This document shows, in pieces, positions 4,959-11,833 of a stretch of DNA of 11,833 bases. Position 1 is the first letter of the stretch; every line of letters begins with the position of its first letter. The stretch is taken from assembly GCA_031290755.1 (NCBI GenBank), contig JAITMY010000180.1, forward strand, positions 1 to 11,833. Direction: 5' to 3'. The DNA comes from Prevotellaceae bacterium (GTDB taxonomy: Bacteria; Bacteroidota; Bacteroidia; Bacteroidales; UBA932). The notes under the pieces were generated by a model, which was not told where the DNA came from, did no database searches, and saw nothing but the letters and a program-made list of their open reading frames with translations. A program made the translations under genes and the position numbers.

Positions 4959-7900
4959 TTAACGCCATGGCTGCCTGCGTATGGTGATAAACGTGCCGCG
5001 CACGTCGCTGGTGCCGTCCTCGAAAAAGAGGGTCAGCCGGTAGAAGTACGTGCCATCGGGCAAGCCCGCGCCGTCCCACGAGTTGTCGTAGTCTGCCTTG
5101 TAGTAAACCTCGGTGCCGTAGCGGTTGAAGATTATCAGCTCCACGCGCGTTAGGGACTGGGGCTTGTCCATCAGCTCTTTTATCACAAACTTGTCGTTCT
5201 TGCCGTCGCCGTTGGGCGAAAAGGCCTCCATGAAGCGCCACGTGTCGAGCATCGAGAATATTTTGGTATAGACCCTTGCCGTGTTGTCCGACGTGTCTGC
5301 TTCTTTGCTCCTAAAAATCACGTCGTGCACATCAATATGCGCCACGCTAAGGATGTTGCCCTTTGCGGAGAGGTCTCTCGGCCCCACGGTGAGGATGAAC
5401 GTAGTGTCCGCGCCCCCGCTCAGCTGGTGGATGTCCCACTTGGCCGAAAGCTTGTCGTCGCTTACGTCGCTACCGCCGCCGCTCACGATGAGCAGGTCGG
5501 ACTTCCCAATGGTGTAGCTCACGTGTATGCTGTCGGCGGAGTAGCGCCCCTTGTTCTTGGCCACAACGGTGTGCTGCCGCTGCTTTTTCACCTCGTCCTC
5601 GGCGGCAGTGTTGAGGATGCTTGCCGTGTCGGAAACCAAGATGCTTACCCCCACGTTGTACGGGTAGGGAGCAACCAGCAGCAGCCCTCTGTCGGTGTTG
5701 TTGCCCACGTCGTAGTCGCCTGCTGCGTTGCCGTTGGCGGTGGCGGTGGCGGTAAGCGCTATTCTTTGCGTTGTATCTGCCGTGCTTACCACCGTTACGT
5801 ACAGCAGGGCAGACACCGCGCGGGTAGCGTCGGCCCCCATAGTGTCTATGCTGTAGGTAAGCTCGCCGTTTTCGTAGCGCAAAAGCTGCTTCGGCTTTTC
5901 CGACTGCGTGGTCAAGCTAATGGGGAAGTTGTCCTCCAGCGTAATGATTGCCCTGTTGGACATAGGGTTTATATATGGCGTTCCATTAAGACGGTACACC
6001 TCGATGGAGTCTATCCGCAGGTCTGCCGGCAGCGAGTGCTTCAGCTCAGCGGGCGCGGCTTGGTATGTCCCCTTGTTGGTCATGGAGAGGGTGTAGGCCC
6101 GCTGCCTGTCGTCAATGGACTTGGCGGCCTGCACGGCTATACGCACGTCCAAGTCGGCGCCCCAAGCAATCTTACCCTGCACCGTGTCGGCAGACCTGAT
6201 GGTGATCACCGAGTCGCCTCGGTAGGGTTTGGCGGGCTTATACATCGTGGTAGCCTCCACGTCGAAGCTGAAATTGCCCGTGCCAATAGCCTTCACCGAA
6301 TACTTTATCCCGCGCTCGTTGGCTCCTTTGGCAAGCATACCCGGAAAGATGCTATCCGGCACGCTGCCCGTGCTGGGGCCTACGCTGTCAAACAAGGTAA
6401 CGGAAGGTGCACTTCGGGTGATGCGAATGATGCTGTCGTTGGCTCTGCTGCCGTTGTTCTCAATGGTGGTGCCCACGTCAAAGGACAGCCCCTGCCTGAA
6501 CTCGTAGTCGGCAGGCAGCAGCTGGTAGGGATAGCTGTAAAGCCCCATGCTCGCCTTGAGGCTTATGGGGTGGCGCAGCTCCACCAGCGCCGTGTCGGTG
6601 TTGTCGAAAAGTACGCTGTCGGGAAACACGTTATTCTGTAGCGTGTTGCCGATAATCCACGCCTTGTTGAGGTATAGCCCCACCAGCGCGGAGTCCGAGA
6701 AGCTACACGGTATGGAGAGCGCCACCTTCTGCCCCGCCACAAGCGAATCAATGGCGGCGATTATAATCCTCCGCGATTGCTGTATATCGCTGGTTACAGA
6801 CTTGAGCGGCAGCGGGGCGACAATGCTCTTTCCCGGCTCCACATCCAAATCAAGCACGCTGCCGGGCAGGGTGTCGCTCACAAAAATATACCTAACGGTG
6901 CTGCTGCCTGTGTTCTCCACGCCTACTTCGTAGGTGAACGTGCGCGATGGGTCAGTAGTAAAGAACACGCGCTTGGTGGCCGTTTTGGTCAACTTCACGT
7001 TGTAGCCGGAGCTGTTCACCCTCATGCGCAGGGTGTCTGCCGCCACGAACAAGCCGTCGTAGAACAGGCTGTCTATCCACGCCACCTTGCCTGTGTCCAC
7101 CGCCTTGAAGTTGACGTGGATGGGGGTAAAGGTTCCGGACTCTACGGGGGTGGCGCCCTGCGTCCACGTGGAGGCGCCATTGGCGGCGTGCTTCCACGCC
7201 CCTATGTTGTCGGTGCTGCCCGCCCACGCCAGCGGCTTCGGCAGGCGGGAGGTGCGGATGGAGAGCTTGCTAAGCGGCAGCTCCGAGCTGTTGCGAAGCA
7301 CCAAGTTCACCTGAAAAGTCAAGTCGCCTACGTTCCTCACGGTGTCCTGCGGGTTGGCCAGCTCCACCTCAAAGGTCAGGTCAACAGGCGCTACCACCTG
7401 CGCCGTGGCGCTGCCGTAGTTGTTCGCCATATCCGCCTCGACCTCGCCGGTGGCGATGAAGACCTTGTTGACGTAGCCGATGAGCTTGGTGGAGTCGGTG
7501 GCCTTGCAGCTCACCTCCAGCGCTATGGATTGCTTGGGGAGCAGCGTGGCCATGCTCCATACCTCAAGGATGTTTTTCCACGTCAGCAGCGTTCGCCCAT
7601 CGGAGAGCGTGGTTTTCTGAGCAGCGCTACCCACCTTGGGGTTAGCAAAGGTGTAGGTAACCCCGCTCGGCAGCGTGTCGGCCACAAAGATGCTGTCCAC
7701 CGGCACGCTGCGCAGGTTGGATACCTTAATATGGTAGTCGAACAGCTCGCCCGGGTGAAGCTTGTTACCAGCGTGTCCCGTTGATAGCAGCGTTTTTTCC
7801 ACGCCAACATCAAACGGACAGTCCCTAAAGGCAATGGTGGTGTACTTGGAGGCCTTTACCTTGGGGTAGTAGCTGCTCAGGGTGTCCGCGCTCAGGTTGA

Positions 7901-10900
7901 TGCGGTAGCTGCCGATGGCCTGCGGGTGCACCACCACCCACAGCATGAGCCTGCCGGTGGTGTCGGCGCTCAGGGTGCTTATCTTCCACAGCAAGCTGTC
8001 GGGGTAGAAGGTGCTCGTCATCCCTTGGCTGCTGGTGGCAACGCTGTAGTGGCTGTAGCGGAGGCTGCTGAAAAAGTCCTGCGGGTCAATGCCCACCTTA
8101 ACGCCCTTCACCTTTTCGCCGGCGTTCGTGCCCTTCACCGTGATGGCGATGAGCAGCGTGTCGCCCTGCATGAAGGTATCCTGACTGGGGGTTGGGGGCA
8201 CGGGGGCGGGGTAGCGGCTCACGCTGATGGTGAGGGTTACGTTCTGGCTCGAGCGAACGTCCACCCCTACGCTGTCGGTGTTGTCCGCTAAGTTATCTTC
8301 GTCGAAGCTGTAGCCCGGTGGGTATTTCGGATCCGACGTAGCCAGCGTAACACTTGCTACGTTCTTTAGCCGGCCTGCCTCCACAGCCTTGGCGCTGAGG
8401 GTCAGGCTCAGCGAGTCGCCCGCCGGCAGGGTGTCTATGCACCACGTCATGTAGGTCAAATCCGCCGCGGGGGTTTGCAGGTTGCCGCTGGTGAGCAGAG
8501 TGTCTTTTTGCCGCACGGCAGGCAGCGCTGTCAGCCTCCACTGCGAGCGCGGGATGGTGTCGGACACCCGCAGCTGGTAGGCCGCGCTGTCGCCCGTGTT
8601 CTTTAGCTTGAGGGTAAACGTAACGACCTCCCTAATGCTGTCGTAGGCGGTCTTGCCCGCCTGCTTGGTCAGCGTGAGGCTGTAGGGGTTGCGGGTTACC
8701 TGCACCCTATTCGTATGGTGCTCGTAGTCTGCCTCCAGCTTGTTGTCGAGCGTATTCTTGTCGTTGGTGCAGGGGGCGCTGGCGAGGATATAGGTTTCGT
8801 AGCTCCTGTCGCTGCCCAGCAGCGTGTTCACGTAGAGGGTAACGTCGGCTTCGCCGCCGTTCGCCGCCAGCGAGTCGATGCTCCAGTGCAGCTGGTGGGT
8901 GGCCGCGCTGTAGCTGTAGGGCAACTTTTCGGTGCTCGCAAGCCTTACGCCGTGGAGCTTGCGCACGATGGAGTCCACCGTAAAGCGCTCGGGCACGGTG
9001 TGGCTCAGCTCCAGCCCCTGCGAGCGGTAGCTCCCTGTGTTCTTCAGCGTGAGGGTGTAGCTGCGGTGCGAGTGGTAAACGATTGCCGACGCCACCGAGG
9101 CGCTTAGCTGCACGTCGGCGCCCGGCGTTACGTACAGCGTGGGGGCCACGCGCTCAATCACCGGGTAGGGGTCGGCTTTGAGGCTGTTGTTCGTAACCGT
9201 GACGGGGAAGCTGCGCCCCGCCGCGCCGATGAGGTCGCGGGCGTTCAGCTCAAGCGTTACCGTTTCTTTCCCCCCCACTGCTAACGTTTGAAGCAAACCT
9301 GAACCTTTTACCACCCCAAACCCGCTCGTGCTGCCAATCGCTACGCTGATGTTGCGGGCAATACTGTCGCTGGTGCTAAGGTTATGCAGGTAAACGCGCA
9401 CGAAAATAGGGGCGCCCTGCTCGTAGCTGTGCTTGCCTGCCGCATCTGGCGCTACTACCGTGCCGCCCGCAGCTGCCGTTACCAGCCTCACCGAGTCCAC
9501 CCTCAGGCTAACGCCCTCCGTCAGCTCAATGGTGGGGTGGGCGGTGTTGTCGTTCTCGTTCACGTCGGGCGTCGCAACGCCGGTGAGGGACGCCGTAGCC
9601 CTGCCTACGTACCTGCCTACGGCGGTGGAGACAACGGGGAGTTTATAGTTCAATATGGTAAACGTCAAACCAGAGTTCAATGTGGCAGGTAGCACCGTAG
9701 TTGACGACAAGCGACAGCTTAGCTTCGTAGAATCTCCATCCGATACCAGATTGCAATCACTCGGCAAGTCATCGCCATTCATCTGGCAGGTGAACAGAGT
9801 CCCATCTATTATTCCGCTTATTGCCTTGGGGAAGCGAGCTTCAACAAGCAACTCGGTAAAGCTCAGCGTACCGCCGCTGTTAAAATTTTTCACCTCAAAC
9901 TCAATGTTCGGCATGGGGCTGGGCGGCGAGCTGAAAGCCCAGCTCTCATCGGTGGAGCTGCTCACCCTCAAATCGTGAGGGTTGACTATCGCCGTCAAGT
10001 CAGGAGTGGTGGCTGTTTTTAAAGAAGTAGCGTTGTTCGTGGTTTTCGTGGCGTCCTCTTGGCCGCAGGAAATGGTGGCGGTAAGCGCTACCGCGCCCGT
10101 TTTCACCACGCGGAACCTCACCGTAACCGTGTCGGCGCCGGCGTAGTTGGTGCCGCTGCTTACATCACCGTATGGGGTGCCACAGCTAATTGCCGCTTTG
10201 GTACGCTCAATAGTAGCAACCCCGCCAACAGCATTCACCTGCTCACCGGGCATCGGCTCAATTGTGCTGTTCCAGCCGGTGAAAGCCACCCGAACGTCCT
10301 TCGCTGCTTCGCAGTAGCTGTTACCCTCAACGTGCTGCGCCACGAGCACGAAGGTTACCACGTCGCCCACGTAAGCCTCGGTCAGAGTACTCCCGTTTTG
10401 CTGGGGAAGTAGCGCCGCGGCTTTCAAGTCCACCGGCGCCACCACCCTTATCGTGTCGGTGGCGTGGTTGTTTCCTAAGGTGGCCTCGGTGTCCGTGGTG
10501 GTGGCTCCCACGGAGTGCCCGTACTTCCCCTCCTTAGTAGCCATCACCACCAGCGTAGCCTCGAAGGGGGAGGTTAGCTCACGTATCGGCTCAAATTCAA
10601 TGATGGTGCGCTTACCGTCACCCGTGGTGGAGGTGGTGTACTTCAAGCTGCTGTAGTTCCTGATTATCTCCTTCACGCTTACCTCCTCGGGCAGGGTGTC
10701 CGTAATCACCACGTCGCTAACCGGTTTGTCGGCCACGCTAACCTTAATGCCGTACCGCAGCTCGGCGGGGAGGGAGGTCAGCTTGCTTAGGGTGTCTGGG
10801 GTGCCCTTAGTTGTTGCCGCCACGATGAGGTCTATGGGGTTACTCATCACGGTGAGAGTAAGGAGGGACGATATCGTATCAAGGGCATCCGCAGTCGCTA

Positions 10901-11833
10901 CGGCGCACCGGTCAACGAAGCATTTTACTTTCAGCGCAGTACCCTGATTAGCCTTGACACGAAAGAGTATCGTTATTGTATCCGATTTGTCTTTCAGCAA
11001 GGCTGCATTACTAACGCGCCATTTAATGGCTCCAGCGACAGCGGGGGATATGGCAGCAACCGATCCTTTTCCCGTACACTGATAAAGGTATGGCTCTAAG
11101 AAGTCGCCGGGGTTATTCTGCTTCGCGCCGTTAATAAGCAGGATAAAGCCTCCATCATAAGTCTGAACGTCCCCGTTGTCCGTAGAGTTGTTGATTACTA
11201 CAACCGATACGCTCACCGTGTCGCTTTGCATTCGGGAGCAGGTAGCGGGGTCAAGGGTGGCAACGGCGGAGGGAAACCATGCCTTATCTATTCTCGTATC
11301 CTTGCCTCCACCGGCGTCTGCCTCTACAGCATCAACGGAAGTAGAAAAGGCGCCGTCGCTGTAAAATTCAGGGGGCGAGAAGGCGTAGGCCCTGTTCTTA
11401 ATCTTATCATTTACTGTCGTGGTGTCCAGCACTTCGGCGTACAGGGTCATCTCCTTGTATGCTCCCGGGCCTATGGGCGGCGTTATCCACTTAACGGTGT
11501 CAAAGGTATCCAGCCCCCTCACCCCGCCATTGTAGTAGGTTAGCGTCCCGCTATTGCTGCTGGTGGTGGGCACGTCTAATAGGAGTAGCCTCCTCTCAAG
11601 GGTATCTATCACCGTCACGCTGGGCATCGCAAAGGCGTTGGTGTTGGTTACCTTAATGGTATATTTCAGCGTATCGCCCTGATTGGTGCTGGTTGTTGAC
11701 GGACTCTTCGCAACCGTAAGCGTAATGGTCGGCGCGAAGACAACGCTCACGCCGCTGTCCCCTACGCTGTCCTTGGGCATGGGCACCTTCGCCCCTACCC
11801 TGTTGACCTTGGCTGTGGCGATGGTGTGCGTAG
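4959..11833 (-). CDS. Giant T9SS type B surface protein with DUF11-like modules (5' end outside window)
   Basis: The frame is open on the minus strand from the right edge of the window to TAA at 4961-4959. This gives about 2290 residues, and the start and signal peptide are missing. The GTG at 11786 and the ATG at 11780 are internal: the frame continues upstream without a stop and the modules begin before a plausible export signal. The visible protein is a chain of about 15 DUF11-like / B_ant_repeat beta-sandwich modules with recurring features. These are strand starts such as VTLTISVS and SLTLTKQA, the Y-x-I-x-V-x-N-T core, DTLP, and module ends such as NNTD or DNTDS. The last 95 residues are a gliding-motility-associated type B T9SS sorting domain. 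By family knowledge such proteins are cell-surface adhesins or filaments (as SprB is). No enzymatic domain is visible. It is the upstream partner of the PD40/SPOR gene, separated by 43 nt. Confidence 0.93.
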   Translation of the reverse strand, partial: THTIATAKVNRVGAKVPMPKDSVGDSGVSVVFAPTITLTVAKSPSTTSTNQGDTLKYTIKVTNTNAFAMPSVTVIDTLERRLLLLDVPTTSSNSGTLTYYNGGVRGLDTFDTVKWITPPIGPGAYKEMTLYAEVLDTTTVNDKIKNRAYAFSPPEFYSDGAFSTSVDAVEADAGGGKDTRIDKAWFPSAVATLDPATCSRMQSDTVSVSVVVINNSTDNGDVQTYDGGFILLINGAKQNNPGDFLEPYLYQCTGKGSVAAISPAVAGAIKWRVSNAALLKDKSDTITILFRVKANQGTALKVKCFVDRCAVATADALDTISSLLTLTVMSNPIDLIVAATTKGTPDTLSKLTSLPAELRYGIKVSVADKPVSDVVITDTLPEEVSVKEIIRNYSSLKYTTSTTGDGKRTIIEFEPIRELTSPFEATLVVMATKEGKYGHSVGATTTDTEATLGNNHATDTIRVVAPVDLKAAALLPQQNGSTLTEAYVGDVVTFVLVAQHVEGNSYCEAAKDVRVAFTGWNSTIEPMPGEQVNAVGGVATIERTKAAISCGTPYGDVSSGTNYAGADTVTVRFRVVKTGAVALTATISCGQEDATKTTNNATSLKTATTPDLTAIVNPHDLRVSSSTDESWAFSSPPSPMPNIEFEVKNFNSGGTLSFTELLVEARFPKAISGIIDGTLFTCQMNGDDLPSDCNLVSDGDSTKLSCRLSSTTVLPATLNSGLTFTILNYKLPVVSTAVGRYVGRATASLTGVATPDVNENDNTAHPTIELTEGVSLRVDSVRLVTAAAGGTVVAPDAAGKHSYEQGAPIFVRVYLHNLSTSDSIARNISVAIGSTSGFGVVKGSGLLQTLAVGGKETVTLELNARDLIGAAGRSFPVTVTNNSLKADPYPVIERVAPTLYVTPGADVQLSASVASAIVYHSHRSYTLTLKNTGSYRSQGLELSHTVPERFTVDSIVRKLHGVRLASTEKLPYSYSAATHQLHWSIDSLAANGGEADVTLYVNTLLGSDRSYETYILASAPCTNDKNTLDNKLEADYEHHTNRVQVTRNPYSLTLTKQAGKTAYDSIREVVTFTLKLKNTGDSAAYQLRVSDTIPRSQWRLTALPAVRQKDTLLTSGNLQTPAADLTYMTWCIDTLPAGDSLSLTLSAKAVEAGRLKNVASVTLATSDPKYPPGYSFDEDNLADNTDSVGVDVRSSQNVTLTISVSRYPAPVPPTPSQDTFMQGDTLLIAITVKGTNAGEKVKGVKVGIDPQDFFSSLRYSHYSVATSSQGMTSTFYPDSLLWKISTLSADTTGRLMLWVVVHPQAIGSYRINLSADTLSSYYPKVKASKYTTIAFRDCPFDVGVEKTLLSTGHAGNKLHPGELFDYHIKVSNLRSVPVDSIFVADTLPSGVTYTFANPKVGSAAQKTTLSDGRTLLTWKNILEVWSMATLLPKQSIALEVSCKATDSTKLIGYVNKVFIATGEVEADMANNYGSATAQVVAPVDLTFEVELANPQDTVRNVGDLTFQVNLVLRNSSELPLSKLSIRTSRLPKPLAWAGSTDNIGAWKHAANGASTWTQGATPVESGTFTPIHVNFKAVDTGKVAWIDSLFYDGLFVAADTLRMRVNSSGYNVKLTKTATKRVFFTTDPSRTFTYEVGVENTGSSTVRYIFVSDTLPGSVLDLDVEPGKSIVAPLPLKSVTSDIQQSRRIIIAAIDSLVAGQKVALSIPCSFSDSALVGLYLNKAWIIGNTLQNNVFPDSVLFDNTDTALVELRHPISLKASMGLYSYPYQLLPADYEFRQGLSFDVGTTIENNGSRANDSIIRITRSAPSVTLFDSVGPSTGSVPDSIFPGMLAKGANERGIKYSVKAIGTGNFSFDVEATTMYKPAKPYRGDSVITIRSADTVQGKIAWGADLDVRIAVQAAKSIDDRQRAYTLSMTNKGTYQAAPAELKHSLPADLRIDSIEVYRLNGTPYINPMSNRAIITLEDNFPISLTTQSEKPKQLLRYENGELTYSIDTMGADATRAVSALLYVTVVSTADTTQRIALTATATANGNAAGDYDVGNNTDRGLLLVAPYPYNVGVSILVSDTASILNTAAEDEVKKQRQHTVVAKNKGRYSADSIHVSYTIGKSDLLIVSGGGSDVSDDKLSAKWDIHQLSGGADTTFILTVGPRDLSAKGNILSVAHIDVHDVIFRSKEADTSDNTARVYTKIFSMLDTWRFMEAFSPNGDGKNDKFVIKELMDKPQSLTRVELIIFNRYGTEVYYKADYDNSWDGAGLPDGTYFYRLTLFFEDGTSDVRGTFITIRRQPWR
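4962..5250 (-). other. T9SS type B C-terminal sorting domain (gliding-motility-associated)
   Basis: The C-terminus of the giant protein carries FMEAFSPNGDGKNDKFVI, then VELIIFNRYGTEVYYKADYD, then SWDGAGLPDGTYFYRLTL. These are the hallmark segments of the type B domain (FSPNGDG-x-ND, IFNR-G, W-G--G---PDGTYFY). Known type B substrates depend on T9SS and usually on a PorP/SprF-family protein for surface attachment. No such gene is in this window. Confidence 0.95.
5260..11740 (-). repeat. Array of about 15 DUF11-like modules at about 430-bp spacing
   Basis: Module openings can be placed near 11735, 11290, 10838, 10435, 9978, 9515, 9118, 8690, 8245, 7815, 7388, 7005, 6570, 6160 and 5665 (minus strand, N- to C-terminal order). 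Examples are TITLTVAKS (11735), DLKAAALLP (10435), PYSLTLTKQ (8690), DVGVEKTLL (7815), NVKLTKTAT (7005), DLDVRIAVQ (6160) and PYNVGVSIL (5665). Spacing varies from about 380 to 495 bp, with a mean near 434. The modules are alike in protein pattern but I see no long DNA identity between them, so the array is old rather than freshly duplicated. Some modules are divergent and were placed by spacing as well as sequence. Confidence 0.75.

Noticed and set aside
5325..6641. A 438-codon open frame on the + strand, and several shorter ones, inside the giant adhesin gene
   Set aside because: The minus-strand frame is continuous and has recognisable modules through this stretch. The + frame gives a Val/Gly/His-rich product without motifs, so it is a codon-composition shadow.
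11778..11786. GTG (11786) or ATG (11780) as the true start of the giant protein
   Set aside because: The frame stays open to the window edge, there is no signal peptide after either codon, and the residues before them read as a linker. The gene is truncated by the window.

Overview
The window looks like a chromosomal segment of a GC-rich member of the Bacteroidota, probably of the Bacteroidia. Three things point there. Two different type IX secretion system (T9SS) sorting domains are encoded. The promoter-like sites match the Bacteroidetes pattern (TTG, about 19 nt, TAnnTTTG). The starts lack obvious Shine-Dalgarno sequences. I cannot name the genus.

Layout, left to right. (1) Positions 1-390 (+) hold the 3' end of a secreted protein with an InlB-type B-repeat and a T9SS type A C-terminal signal, followed by a strong intrinsic terminator (417-445). 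(2) A promoter-like site (456-485) precedes a two-gene (+) operon: tilS (tRNA-Ile lysidine synthetase) and, 12 nt later, a YrdC/Sua5-fold protein closer to YciO than to classical TsaC. (3) Convergent to this is a tRNA-Cys(GCA) gene on the minus strand (2481-2551), with a textbook Bacteroidetes promoter between it and the next gene. (4) The remaining 9.2 kb is one minus-strand transcription unit. An incomplete giant surface protein (at least 2290 residues here; its N-terminus lies beyond the right edge) is built from about 15 DUF11-like beta-sandwich modules spaced about 430 bp apart and ends in a T9SS type B (gliding-motility-associated) sorting domain. Downstream by 43 nt is a 764-residue periplasmic or envelope protein with TPR, PD40 beta-propeller, carboxypeptidase-regulatory-like and SPOR-like domains.

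How the parts may work together. The left operon concerns tRNA anticodon-loop modification and translation. The right unit looks like a surface adhesin plus a dedicated envelope partner. The partner resembles the T9SS protein PorE in its first three domains, but a SPOR-like domain (denuded-glycan binding) stands where PorE has an OmpA-like peptidoglycan-binding domain. No PorP/SprF-type barrel gene lies between the two, although such a gene commonly accompanies type B adhesins. This pairing is the most interesting point in the window. I saw no mobile element, CRISPR array, or phage or defence gene.
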